Source of the DNA: Catonia carolina
Lineage: Eukaryota > Arthropoda > Insecta > Hemiptera > Achilidae
Length of the DNA: 64,000 nucleotides
Assembly (NCBI GenBank): GCA_035578175.1
Contig: JAQMRL010000003.1
Span: 95,401,969 to 95,465,968, forward strand
Reading direction: 5' to 3'
Shown here piece by piece: positions 40,101 to 44,451 of the stretch. The position numbers and the translations under genes were made by a program. How positions within the stretch are numbered: the stretch's first letter is position 1; each line of letters starts with the position of its first letter. The notes under the pieces were generated by a model. The model was not told the origin of the DNA, ran no database searches, and saw only the letters and a list, made by a program, of their open reading frames with translations.

Positions 40101-43093
40101 CTTTTCAATAATTTTTATTATTTCTAAAGAAATCACGTTTTATTAGTTCATTCTAGTTGGTTTTATTACACATGTTTTTACATAGCATTTTCTCGTGGGA
40201 AATAAGAAAGCCTAAAGGCCTATTTTCGTTTCTCACTGTTTAAAGCCCTTACTTTGCACTTCCAGAGCCTGGGAACAGTTTTTCAGTTTCATCTCTACGT
40301 ACTTTTTGTAGAGGGGCCTACTGTTACTTCAGCACTTTTTGCGGCCAATTGGCGCGTTTGTTTTACGCCGGTTTGTCAACGTCTTTCGTAACGGCTAGTT
40401 TGATTGGTTTTCCCCCCTCCGTACGCCGGTAATTAGCGCCCCGGTCAGCCGTGTGTGTGTAGAAGATCGTCAGAGTGTTTTTTCTATTGTGTAACCGTAA
40501 AGTTCATACTTCTAAGGTGCTGTGATTGGATACTCACTAAAAAAGGTAATTTTCTTTTAATTTTCTTTTGTACAACTAAATTAAAAAAAAAAATGAAGAA
40601 AAGAAAAAAATAACCTTTTTTTTAGAACCATTTTAAATGGAAAATATAAAACAAAAATATAGTTAAATAATAGTAAATAAAAAAAAAATTTCATGTAGAA
40701 TTAGTGAAATCATTTAGTTTTTTTGATTAAATAATAATAATAATAATAATAATATTAAAAATAATAATAATGGGCTAATAATAAAAACACAATTTTAATT
40801 ATAAAATGTTAAAAATTTTTAAATTAAATACTTTGAAAACATTTAAAATATATGAATATTAAAATAATTTACATAAATAATTTCATTCTGTTCAATTTAA
40901 AAGAAAAAAAGAGAAATATTATTTTAATTAAACATGTTATTGAACTAAAATTCGTCTCTTGTTTTTTTATTTTAAAAAATATCTTCCTTTTGTTAGATTA
41001 GTACTAGAAATAAGTTTTCAGATAGATGTACTACTGCATTGAATTATATTCATAATGGGTGATACTTGAATAAACGTTACACAATACAGTTATAACGATT
41101 CTGGGTACTGTTATAAAGATACTGTACCTACAAAATTTATTTTTGAACCTCCATATTAAACACTGCACCGTGTTTGCTTATTTATAAACACAAAAAGGTA
41201 TATGTCTTGGGGAATTTACTGAAATTTCTTGTTTCTCCAAGATTAATTCACCTATGGCTTTGTATGGTGATTTTTATGAATTTGCAATATGTTTTGGTTG
41301 CAAAATTTATGTTCACTGTCTGAAAGGATTCCGTAATCTGAAAACAACCGTACTTTCTCGCAAACCATAAAGCGAGAACAGTGGCTCTCTAGAGAAATCT
41401 GAGCTGATATTACACAGTAACAACTGGAAAAATGGTTTTGATTCTCCAATCAAAACTTCCCCCAAAACTTTATTTTTTAAATTCCTTCATAGGAAATTTC
41501 AGGGTCTTGGACGTTGGGCCGTTCTACGACGTCCTGGTGGAGGCAACCTTTAATATAGATTATTTTAAAACAGGTAAGTGGTTGAGTGAAATTTACAGGT
41601 TATTACCGCTGAATGGAGTAGAAGAATGGAGACATCTACTTGGAATACGTTTTAAACACTCACACTACCTCACGAACAACAAAATCATACCTTAAATAAA
41701 ACTAAATAATTTTTCTTAATTTGGTTAATATTACAGCCACAATTCAATACATATTACTACCTTACATTACATCCTAGTATATATGACAATGGAAAAGTAT
41801 GCTTATCAGCATGCCGGGCCCTCTGAAAAGCACATATTTCCCACTCTGTAAATGACACCTTCACTTCATTCACCACAGGGTCTGGCTGTACAATGAAATT
41901 CATTACTTTCAGAGGAGATAACTCTGATTAGTGTCTTTTACACCTCTACCTCTTCTGTTCTTAAATGATTCAGTCATTTATTTAATTGGCTGACCATGTG
42001 ATAAGAAACAGAACTATTTATTTTAGCCCTCCAACGAGCAGATTGAGTGTAAATAATTTGACACTCCACCTGTCTGTTATGTTTTAATAAATGTGACACA
42101 GAAATTGTGTAGCTGCTAGTTGACTGTATACTCCTACGTACACGCGCGCACACACACACAACATTTTAATATATTACCCTGCGTATATCTATCACCAATC
42201 TTCACACGTATAGACTGTATACTTCAACAATAGTACACACCCACACACAAAATGACGTTTTGATAATTCCCCCATGTATAAATATGTCTCTCACCATAAT
42301 CAAACCACTTCATCTACTTCAACAACAATACGTACTCACATGTACACACACACACACACACACATATATATTTATGAAATCTTCATTAGGGCCCTTAGGG
42401 TTATCATTTTTGAAAATTTTAAAATACAACGTTGCTGTGAATATAAATACAAATATGCTGTCAAAATTTCATGATAATCCGTTCAGTAGTTTTGGAAATT
42501 AGCCTGCACATAAAAACACACTTTGTCTTTATATTATTATTTATAGATATAGATTTGTCTTCTTTTGTAGATCTCATATAACCCTCACAAATCAGTAAAT
42601 ATTTTAATTTTTATTGTTAACTTAATGTATTAAAATTTTGCTTAAGTAAAGTTTTTTTCTGAGTTTTGCTAATACTTTTCCAATATATGCAAAAAATTAA
42701 TTTACAATAACATAATGCATTTTACTAACAGACATGAATATTAATTATTAAACCACACAACAGAAAAGTAGGGTATCAAATCAAAACAGAAATAACTTTT
42801 TGAAAATTTAAAATATTTACCAAATGTTCACCAAAAGGATTCTTTCGAAATTTTTTCTGAACACCTTCTCCAATTACATTTGTCTTCTTAGGTCTAGGCT
42901 CAGCTGGTGGAGGAGGAGGAAGAACATTAAAAACTGATGATAACTGATTGTATAATTGACCAGATCTGCTAGTAACTGGTTTCTTTAGATTATATAAATC
43001 GTTTCTTCTACTAGCGAAAGTTTGACTTTGAGATTTACTAAGCGGAGCGTGAAGGAAACGTTTTATATGAGTTTCTGTTCGAGTACTCCTTTT
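2379..43093 (-). CDS. unrecognised coiled-coil, proline-rich host gene (13 exons, partial)
   Basis: Thirteen minus-strand exons have AG acceptors, GT donors and compatible phases, and join into one stop-free frame of 478 codons. In transcript order they are 42821-43093, 27851-27892, 25258-25297, 23318-23356, 20122-20141, 16786-16947, 15277-15474, 13087-13125, 11935-12084, 9699-9787, 8254-8395, 4725-4820 and 2379-2522. The product starts basic, with a run of five prolines. An acidic Ala/Pro/Glu/Gly linker follows, then helical, Lys/Glu-rich segments that look coiled-coil. Neither end is seen: exon 1 has no Met, and no stop codon was found. The first Met, in exon 2, has a strong AACATGG context and could be an alternative start. 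A structural or cytoskeletal role is a guess from composition; I do not recognise a family. Introns reach 14.9 kb and carry most of the transposons. Confidence 0.8.
2890..3708 (+). mobile_element. piggyBac-type element, internally deleted
   Basis: An 819-bp element is bounded by TTAA on both sides (2886-2889 and 3709-3712). It has 17-bp terminal inverted repeats starting CCCTAGAAAG, the classic piggyBac end. A subterminal motif, GTAAATTTTACGA, recurs near both ends (about 3074 and 3648). Only the C-terminal part of the transposase remains, so it is non-autonomous but its ends look movable. It lies in the last intron found of the coiled-coil gene. Confidence 0.9.
3107..3520 (+). pseudogene. 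piggyBac transposase, C-terminal fragment
   Basis: A 137-codon open frame resembles the last part of piggyBac transposases: a TRRWP.....GMIN..V.....Y...N stretch near residues 11-44, then a C-terminal Cys-rich zinc-binding domain (CKIC...CRAC...CAEH...CC, about residues 104-137). The N-terminal and catalytic Asp-containing regions are missing, so it cannot be an active transposase. The Met at 3107 is simply the first in the frame. The frame is still open, so the deletion derivative is fairly young. Confidence 0.85.
4725..4820 (-). CDS. exon 12 of the coiled-coil gene
   Basis: This exon has 32 codons in phase 0, with TTTTTAG acceptor and GTATGT donor. It encodes a non-helical Pro/Gly-containing segment (PPHPP...CKRE, then WDTGGMP) between two helical exons, perhaps a hinge. 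Confidence 0.75.
5321..5540. repeat. GC-rich tandem repeat, period about 100 bp
   Basis: About two copies of a ~100-bp unit (GTCGTCT recurs at 5334 and 5434). Each holds two diverged ~50-bp halves containing ACCGCTGCCT and CAGTCGCC. The tract is far richer in G+C than its surroundings. No function is evident. Confidence 0.75.
5541..6224. other. GC-richer stretch with a long antisense open frame
   Basis: The minus strand is open for 216 codons (5570-6220). The predicted protein has a few hydrophobic patches but no motif I know. The stretch adjoins the GC-rich tandem repeat and is followed by a LINE tail, so it may be part of an unknown transposon. There are no splice or promoter cues to support a gene. 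Confidence 0.3.
6225..6515 (+). mobile_element. decayed RTE-type LINE 3' end
   Basis: Plus-strand pieces read like the LINE C-terminus found intact at 17559-18813: an IRRMPEGRWP-like stretch followed by KQR.GRPK...W in another frame. At least two frameshifts and one stop break it. Confidence 0.6.
7303..8107. repeat. long inverted-repeat (fold-back) element
   Basis: Terminal arms of about 72 bp start AACTATTGTCTGTCTATAA and are about 90% complementary. Pairing resumes more loosely inwards (GAAGAAAAAAGTGTATTT near 7530 against its complement near 7865). There is no open frame. It is probably a non-autonomous DNA transposon; the target duplication is unclear. Confidence 0.75.
8254..8395 (-). 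CDS. exon 11 of the coiled-coil gene
   Basis: This exon has 47 codons plus one base shared with exon 10 (the split Arg codon is restored). It is strongly helical, with Leu/Lys/Glu heptad-like spacing typical of a coiled coil. The donor is GTGTGT. Confidence 0.85.
9699..9787 (-). CDS. exon 10 of the coiled-coil gene
   Basis: This exon has 29 codons plus two bases, with AACAG acceptor and GTAATA donor. It encodes a helical Lys/Gln/Glu-rich stretch that leads straight into the coiled coil of exon 11. Confidence 0.8.
10090..10490. repeat. dispersed repeat 'C', copy 1
   Basis: It shares ordered blocks with 52927-53200: ACTATAAAAA..TTTCA..., GTAATTTTTCAG, and a later block around TTTATTGATG and AGTAGGTTTTTGT. 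The copies are strongly diverged. It directly precedes a mariner relic, so it may be that element's 5' flank. Confidence 0.5.
10580..11240 (+). pseudogene. decayed mariner-type transposase
   Basis: Plus-strand fragments in several frames match the order of mariner transposase blocks: an FKQSEMSFE-like N-terminal part, a W.LTREF-like part, a degraded catalytic region (YDDKAP) followed by ...PTLHICQT in the Pro-Asp region, then a KFKRKTF..DV-like tail. Stops and frameshifts are frequent. No terminal repeats were identified. Confidence 0.55.
11935..12084 (-). CDS. exon 9 of the coiled-coil gene
   Basis: This exon has 50 codons in phase 0 at both ends. It begins EGIHLTSSEEKKLTELQ, then has a beta-prone VVICGTGK...KIIICEP segment, and ends acidic. 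This is the most domain-like exon of the gene and the best query for homology. Confidence 0.85.
12480..12840 (+). mobile_element. decayed LINE reverse transcriptase fragment
   Basis: Plus-strand pieces resemble central RT blocks of RTE-type LINEs: a fragment in the position of GFRPGRS, a QLIEK.REFN stretch, FMAFVDEQKVFDKV (the F.D...AFD block), and a distorted QGxPLSP region. Several stops break it. Confidence 0.6.
13087..13125 (-). CDS. exon 8 of the coiled-coil gene (13 codons)
   Basis: A micro-exon of 39 nt in phase 0, with TTTTAG acceptor and GTAAAT donor. It encodes a basic Arg/Pro/Gly segment containing one Cys. Its length and phase would allow exon skipping without a frameshift. Confidence 0.7.
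13200..14920. other. intronic, nothing recognised
   Basis: AT-rich intron of the coiled-coil gene. Short open frames exist (for example 14191-14484, minus) but have no motifs, splice-phase fit or composition that suggests coding. Confidence 0.4.
14930..15110 (+). mobile_element. possible LINE 3' remnant
   Basis: The plus strand gives a PWKRGRLRS...IDLLADLN-like piece and an EMGAEDK-like piece, the order seen in LINE C-termini. The stretch is short and stop-ridden. Confidence 0.3.
15277..15474 (-). CDS. exon 7 of the coiled-coil gene
   Basis: This exon has 66 codons in phase 0, with TTACAG acceptor and GTACGA donor. It is acidic/basic helical sequence with coiled-coil character (DEDLKNLKKMHDALGEKL), ending in a Ser/Thr/Pro-rich segment. 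Confidence 0.85.
16006..16709. mobile_element. Tigger/pogo-like DNA transposon remnant
   Basis: TA lies at each edge (16004-16005 and 16710-16711). The ends begin CAGGAAAATTC and, on the other strand, CAGTAAAACTTGGTTATAAC, which is the pogo/Tigger style of terminus. GTTCGTTATAACCAA-like motifs recur inside. There is no transposase. A SINE is nested within. The right edge is only 76 bp from exon 6. Confidence 0.6.
16205..16405 (+). mobile_element. tRNA-derived SINE (type 1)
   Basis: A tRNA-like head (GGCCGATCGGTTAGAGA, then a B-box GGTTCGATTCT) is followed by an unrelated body and an A-rich end. Flanking AAAATCTTT at about 16195 and 16406 looks like the target duplication. It is nested in the Tigger-like element. 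Confidence 0.65.
16786..16947 (-). CDS. exon 6 of the coiled-coil gene
   Basis: This exon has 54 codons in phase 0, with TTTAAG acceptor and GTAACT donor. The acidic Ala/Pro linker ends here and a helical stretch (VLQELREADAQAIK) begins, which continues in exon 7. Confidence 0.85.
17531..18813 (-). mobile_element. young 5'-truncated RTE-type LINE
   Basis: A minus-strand non-LTR retrotransposon inserted with a perfect 13-bp target duplication, TAGTACTCGATCT (17518-17530 and 18814-18826). The poly(A) tail reads as 18 T at 17531-17548. The 3' UTR is only about 10 bases, as is common in RTE-type elements. The 5' end is truncated within the RT domain. The open frame and perfect duplication indicate recent insertion. 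The target was a family A repeat inside the coiled-coil gene's intron. Confidence 0.92.
17559..18813 (-). CDS. LINE reverse transcriptase, N-terminally truncated
   Basis: An intact frame of about 418 codons within the element. The computed frame begins 19 codons earlier in flanking DNA, so its Met is not real. RT blocks are in order: RGITVTSAMGRL, GFRAGRS, F.DLEKAYD, GLKQGCCLSP and the catalytic FADD (about residue 167 counted from the junction). A C-terminal domain follows with WYGHVQRM, a KKGRPRKTW stretch and a GMDEGDWEDRREW ending, a pattern shared by RTE-type LINEs. The endonuclease and early RT are absent, so it cannot mobilise itself. Confidence 0.9.
18814..18986 (+). repeat. family A repeat, copy 1, first part
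   Basis: Part of a ~400-bp dispersed repeat (blocks AGAAGAGGTAGAGGTGTAAA and CCAGACCCTGTGGTGAATGA). It was cut first by the RTE LINE and then by the 626-bp inverted-repeat element. The repeat resumes at 19613-19780. Confidence 0.8.
18987..19612. mobile_element. 626-bp terminal-inverted-repeat element carrying a family A copy
   Basis: Perfect 40-bp inverted termini start CGAGGGGTTAATGTCAAACA. A second matching block (TTTTCAGGAGAGC) follows on both sides after a small gap. ATTT flanks both edges (18983-18986 and 19613-19616), and removing the element restores the family A block TCATTTGCAG. It has no transposase. A nearly full family A repeat (about 19150-19546) lies between the arms. I could not assign a superfamily. 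Confidence 0.85.
19150..19546 (+). repeat. family A repeat, copy 2
   Basis: Near full length. It starts near GCCCATAACGGGCAGATG, passes through AGAAGAGGTAGAGGTGTAAA, CCTGTGGTGAATGAAGTGAA and GAGGTTCAAACCAGCC, and ends CCTAAACAATAACAAAG. The A/C-rich end and the GGTTCAAACC block suggest a SINE, but no clear promoter head was found. Confidence 0.8.
19613..19780 (+). repeat. family A repeat, copy 1, second part
   Basis: Continuation of the copy interrupted at 18986: GCAGCGTGGAAAG, then GTGAGGAAGGCAATTGTAAA, ending in GACCTAAACAACAAGAG. Confidence 0.8.
19785..20030 (+). mobile_element. decayed LINE 3' end
   Basis: The plus strand reads MRVQRLIWLEHIERMES..., then after a stop and shift a KVINEAKDQQGLQSN ending. 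This matches the C-terminus order of LINE ORF2. It directly follows the family A copy. Confidence 0.55.
20122..20141 (-). CDS. exon 5 of the coiled-coil gene (20-nt micro-exon)
   Basis: Only 20 nt (EPAEVPA), with a TTTTTTTAG acceptor and a consensus GTAAGT donor. It completes the split codon from exon 4 and returns the frame to phase 0. It is supported by phase and composition, since it continues the Ala/Pro/Glu linker. Confidence 0.65.
20429..20993. repeat. inverted-repeat element with internal copies of its arm motif
   Basis: About 35-bp arms (AATTGAATCGGTGAGTGGAA and complement), nearly perfect. Related GGAATATT/CCCTTTTTCCAC motifs recur inside (about 20820-20860 and 20890). No coding capacity. 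Confidence 0.65.
21362..21740 (-). repeat. family A repeat, copy 3
   Basis: Near full-length minus-strand copy: TGTTGTTTAGGTCATCAGCC at the left, then GAGTGAGGTGGTTTACCATT, CACCACAGGGTCC and CTCTACCTCTTCTGTTCTTA, ending near CAGATTGAG. It shows what uninterrupted family A sequence looks like. Confidence 0.85.
22395..23095 (-). pseudogene. decayed LINE reverse transcriptase C-terminal region
   Basis: The minus strand gives ...NVAINKRKVMAFF..., the NGY.LEQVSLYKYLG block, then KFYKTVAVPALTYSSEAW and a KFLWSVKG-like part, the order seen downstream of the RT catalytic site in LINEs. A frameshift near 22800 and a stop after VMRKRE break it. Confidence 0.75.
23318..23356 (-). CDS. exon 4 of the coiled-coil gene (39-nt micro-exon)
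   Basis: Encodes DEGGAPPAEAAE plus split codons on both sides. TTTTTTAG acceptor, consensus GTGAGT donor. Part of the acidic Ala/Pro linker. Skipping exons 3-5 together removes 99 nt and keeps the frame. Confidence 0.75.
24310..24860 (-). pseudogene. decayed mariner transposase
   Basis: Minus-strand pieces are in mariner order: KLMDTV...DEKVLLVDFMEC, a TKLWNQK-like part, SSGIVLHDERCPH (the catalytic HDNARPH block, damaged), FGWEFFDHH, then a frame change into the Pro-Asp region. Stops and shifts make it inactive. Confidence 0.75.
25258..25297 (-). CDS. exon 3 of the coiled-coil gene (40-nt micro-exon)
   Basis: Encodes APPEEEGGDAPPA plus one base that exon 4 completes to Gly. TTTCAG acceptor, GTAATT donor. 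Similar in composition and length to exon 4, which may reflect an old exon duplication. Confidence 0.75.
25440..25790 (+). mobile_element. possible decayed LINE 3' end
   Basis: Plus-strand pieces (NWLVHIMKGKSLIKTML, then MDYHKIKMLAENLTNWRH) follow the order of LINE C-termini. Several stops; weak on its own. Confidence 0.4.
26250..26880 (+). pseudogene. decayed RTE-type LINE, RT C-terminal part
   Basis: Plus-strand blocks parallel the intact LINE at 17559-18813: YE.WGLSINVDKTDHLTVG, SFKYLGV, TYGAEV..LT, LKAEEMDFGRRSYGVSRIDR, QLKWLDHLQRM, then RRGRSEVTW and NGDWHDKEGW. Several frameshifts and an internal stop (after GNDN). An older relative of the same family, in the opposite orientation. Confidence 0.85.
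26890..27850. other. intronic, nothing recognised
   Basis: AT-rich sequence between the LINE relic and exon 2. No coding or repeat signal was seen. Confidence 0.5.
27851..27892 (-). CDS. exon 2 of the coiled-coil gene (42 nt)
   Basis: Encodes VENKTSVNMGDEAD in phase 0, with a TTCACAG acceptor and a consensus GTAAGT donor. It holds the first Met of the joined frame, in the strong context AACATGG, so a shorter isoform could start here. Confidence 0.75.
28037..28118. repeat. CA/CG-type microsatellite
   Basis: CACG-, CGCA-, CG- and CA-type runs in succession. Open frames across it are repeat artefacts. Confidence 0.9.
28890..29340 (-). mobile_element. possible decayed LINE fragment
   Basis: The minus strand reads NREWKNLKGEIKQIGARKGI and later SGVQSRNIGIFKKM..., resembling the region after the LINE RT core. 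Stops are present; assignment from pattern only. Confidence 0.35.
29405..29511 (-). repeat. family A repeat, copy 4, left part
   Basis: Runs from TGTTGTTTAGGTCAACAGCC to CCTCACTGAATGG, where the LTR element begins. It resumes after the element at 41789. Confidence 0.85.
29512..31474 (+). repeat. 5' LTR
   Basis: A 1,963-bp LTR. Bases 29512-31295 match 39914-41697 with a constant offset of 10,402 and no difference in the blocks I compared. The last ~180 bases do not match the 3' LTR end. It contains a CCAATTGGCG block near 29942, an (AAT)n run near 30334 and a GT donor-like AAAAAAGGTAATTT near 30140. No clear TATA box was picked out. Confidence 0.88.
31030..31293 (+). CDS. LTR-internal open frame, 87 codons (copy 1)
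   Basis: An ATG-to-TAA frame inside the 5' LTR, predicted identical to 41432-41695. Its stop lies 2 bases before the LTRs cease to match. It has a VLDVGPFYDVLVEATFN stretch but no known motif. It also contains an AACAGGTAAGTG splice-donor-like site. It may be non-coding. Confidence 0.3.
   Translation: MVLILQSKLPPKLYFLNSFIGNFRVLDVGPFYDVLVEATFNIDYFKTGKWLSEIYRLLPLNGVEEWRHLLGIRFKHSHYLTNNKIIP
31475..31492 (+). promoter_or_regulatory. primer-binding-like site
   Basis: TGGTGGAAGCGCCAAGGT follows directly after the LTR's terminal CA. The leading TGG fits pairing with the CCA end of a tRNA. The tRNA was not identified. This site sets the 5' LTR end. Confidence 0.55.
31493..37311 (+). other. T-rich non-coding interior in place of gag-pol
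   Basis: About 5.8 kb with long T runs on the plus strand. No frame shows gag zinc knuckles, protease, RT, RNase H or integrase motifs on either strand. Local structure: a motif GCGCTA..AGATAACGTGCTGC-like twice (34822-34842, 34890-34910), imperfect TGATGATTATTGGAGTTT-like tandem units (34980-35205), and a GC-richer island (35220-35720) holding a 90-codon antisense frame. AATAAAG at about 34740 sits in sequence that looks like an LTR end or 3' end. Origin unknown. Confidence 0.6.
37312..38529 (+). CDS. F-type envelope-like protein, N-terminal part (frameshifted)
   Basis: A 405-codon frame from ATG. It has a signal-peptide-like hydrophobic stretch (about residues 7-18), several N-x-S/T sites, a furin-like RTRR motif at 161-164, then a hydrophobic fusion-peptide-like segment (ALDFVGEFLNFCCG) and a long helical region (about 180-260). 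Cleavage motif, adjoining hydrophobic peptide and helix are the hallmark order of baculovirus F (Ld130-like) and insect errantivirus envelope proteins, which mediate membrane fusion. The frame ends early, at 38527-38529; the rest of the protein continues in the next frame from the ORF overlapping it. The break is a small indel between about 38400 and 38529, so this copy is probably not functional. Confidence 0.82.
   Translation: MSPVLKQLLILSAFLFLFEKNVACANNVIKLFSGFHIRNISDVYLYDSSIPITYLIPFNSQPDLPKTSNLFQNLSCPFPDLTLFINISQSQNTDYSKLNSFPSKTSKTPLDFKQHFATAIKDNNNSSPACQLFQRITTLSKETFNILLTTGLPISNLNPSRTRRALDFVGEFLNFCCGTATQNQLQETFHNEKYLMQHYNHLTQTVHSDHQNLVKSTQNIDMVTHRVQSILQETEEELNLYAKMIQDTENTELIQLYHLLTILHSVHWQSFLNTYYSHMTSVQMSCKQKTLPRELVTPDMLQADLRNLSFQLHKGNQQLVLPIQEAHLYYEKPITTCVFFKNENSIKTTSTHHHHIGISYTVSSCSNTTTMGKPDLFTGNTTYLRNQEWTTSANSITIIFLRLEQ
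38486..39232 (+). pseudogene. F-type envelope-like protein, C-terminal part
   Basis: A 248-codon frame shifted by one relative to the N-terminal part and overlapping its end. Its first codon is GTG, so it has no start of its own. It carries paired cysteines (CHFVC, CPTTT..., CECEV), an ectodomain tail, a C-terminal membrane helix (about residues 209-227) and a short basic tail of roughly 20 residues. This topology completes a class I fusion-type envelope. The frame is open to TGA at 39230, so the frameshift is the only large lesion seen. Confidence 0.8.
39902..39913 (+). promoter_or_regulatory. polypurine tract
   Basis: GGAGTGGGGGAA lies immediately before the TG that opens the 3' LTR. This is the expected place and composition for plus-strand priming in LTR elements. 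Confidence 0.8.
39914..41788 (+). repeat. 3' LTR
   Basis: A 1,875-bp LTR. Identical in the compared blocks to the 5' LTR up to 41697. The last ~91 bases differ (CTAAATAATTTTTCTTAATT, later ATATGACA) apart from a weak shared ATTACAGCC..CACAAT block. The right edge is fixed by the ATGG duplication and resumption of family A sequence. Confidence 0.9.
41432..41695 (+). CDS. LTR-internal open frame, 87 codons (copy 2)
   Basis: The 3' LTR copy of the frame at 31030-31293, with identical predicted protein. In this position it would be read only if transcription started upstream within the 3' LTR or read through. Confidence 0.3.
   Translation: MVLILQSKLPPKLYFLNSFIGNFRVLDVGPFYDVLVEATFNIDYFKTGKWLSEIYRLLPLNGVEEWRHLLGIRFKHSHYLTNNKIIP
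41789..42086 (-). repeat. family A repeat, copy 4, right part
   Basis: Resumes with ATGGAAAAGTATGCTTATCA, matching the uninterrupted copy at 21362-21740, and runs to CACCTGTCTGTTATG. Together with 29405-29511 it is one copy split by the LTR element. Confidence 0.88.
42131..42370. repeat. CA-rich microsatellite patches
   Basis: CGCGCACACACACACA at about 42142-42160 and a longer (CA)n/(TA)n run at 42340-42370, separated by unique sequence. No gene. Confidence 0.8.
42380..42550 (+). mobile_element. LINE/SINE 3' tail of a common arthropod type
   Basis: AAATTTCATGATAATCCGTT then CAGTAGTTTTGGAAATTAGC and an ATTATTATTTATAGATATAGA end. This resembles the conserved 3' end seen in many arthropod non-LTR elements (established pattern, recalled rather than searched). 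Confidence 0.5.
42821..43093 (-). CDS. exon 1 (first found) of the coiled-coil gene
   Basis: This exon has 91 codons in phase 0, with TTTTTAG acceptor and GTAAAT donor. Basic and Ser/Arg-rich (THIKRFLHAPLSKSQSQ), then a PPPPP run and a KKFRKNPFGEHL end. It contains no Met and begins with an acceptor, so at least one 5' exon is missing. The stop-free length and composition make it very likely coding. Confidence 0.82.
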
Positions 43094-43439
43094 CTAAAAA
43101 CACAGAAAAAATAAAAATTGTTAAACTATGTACTATAACCTAACTACATTAAAACTATTTTATTTTTATTTTTTTGGAACTCCAGGTTTGCTTTTGACTA
43201 CAAACATAATTTAAATGCAGCTAACAGTTTTTCTAGAAAAAGGAATATTAGGCTAGTTTTGATATCATGGATTTTTTGTAATAGTCTATGAGATTATGTC
43301 ATGTCAGAAATATACTTTTTCTTGTAAAATGGCTTCCCCACTTTATTACTGCTTTGATCAAAACATGAACTGAATTTTTGTTATAAACTCAAATAATTAT
43401 TTTTACACAATGATCATTTTCTTAATCTCTAATTAGTAT

Positions 43440-43705
43440 TTATTGCAATCTTCAATTTACAAACAATAAGCAACCCCATGACCCAATGTGATGAGGATGA
43501 GGTGTAAGACCTGTAAATGAGGTGTAGTCTTGTACAAACTCAGGCCAGCCATTCCTGAGAAATTATGGTTAATTGAACCCCAACTATCAATGTACGCCGG
43601 TACCTAACCACTGGTTAGTATTCAAATCCATATGAAATTAAACTTAACTAACTTCACTAGGATTAGAACCAGGAACCTTTGTCTCTGAAAATCAGTTGTT
43701 AAGCA
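43440..43705 (-). mobile_element. tRNA-derived SINE (type 2)
   Basis: On the minus strand a B-box-like GGTTCTAATCC is followed by a body with GGGGTTCAATTAACCATAAT, TCTCAGGAATGGCTGGCCTG and GTACAAGACTACACCTCATT. The body matches a SINE 3' module I associate with sap-sucking insects (recalled, not searched). Confidence 0.6.
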
Positions 43706-44451
43706 TATTAATAACAAGTAAATTATTTTTATTAGTTCAATTTTCACACTAAACACTTAGACTTTGAATTAAAAATTCAATTAGATAACTCTGATAATTT
43801 TAAGAGTACCTACAGGTAAAATTAAATTTTTTTATGCTATAGCAGTAATTCAGAAATATGTTATAGACGTTTAAAAGTCATATAAAAATTAAAATGTCAA
43901 CAATAGAGTGCTGTTAGGTTTAGGCAATTTATAGTCTTTGGTGATGAAGCGAAAAATTTACTCACCAGAATTTTACTTGTAATGGTAACGATGTGTAAAA
44001 TTTACTAAGTATTTTTCAGAATAGCTGATTTTCACCCACGGTAGACAACAAAGAGTATAAAAAATTACCTACTCACTACCACGGCATCTAATAGGAAACT
44101 GACAGAAGTCCGAAGATAAAAATATGTAGATCGGATCGGATCACGGCTATATCCCCACAACTAAACAAAAATGACAGCTATACCTTTCCATCATTATTTA
44201 TGAGTTATGGTTATGCAGCCCATATACCATCAATTATATTGACCTTACATTAGTAGTATATTAACTATAGGTAATATTGACCGTTTACGGTAAATTGGAT
44301 CGTGTAAATTGGATTGACGGTCGATATTGCCGGAAATACTGATTTTCTGATTTTTTTTGTCTATCAATAAGTATTGGAAATAGGAGGTGATAGGCTATTG
44401 TCAGTACTACAAACCGTGCAGGTGTTTCGTCAATATTTACATCAATGGTAA

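Larger units (their letters stand above)
29512..41788 (+). mobile_element. envelope-bearing LTR element without visible gag-pol
   Basis: A 12,277-bp element bounded by LTRs that begin TGTAAAG and end TGACA, with a 4-bp target duplication ATGG (29508-29511 and 41789-41792). A 5-bp reading, AATGG, is also possible. It has a TGG-starting primer-binding-like site after the 5' LTR and a G-rich polypurine tract before the 3' LTR. A 4-bp duplication with an F-type envelope points to the Gypsy/errantivirus group; that is inference, because no polymerase is present. It lies antisense in the 14.9 kb first intron found of the coiled-coil gene, inside a family A repeat. The nearly identical LTRs argue for recent insertion. 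Confidence 0.88.

Noticed and set aside
43966..44070. First exon of the coiled-coil gene, ending at a GTGAGT donor on the minus strand
   Set aside because: The donor is good, but in the required phase there are stops just upstream and no ATG. It could only be a 5' UTR exon feeding the Met in exon 2; not supported enough to list.
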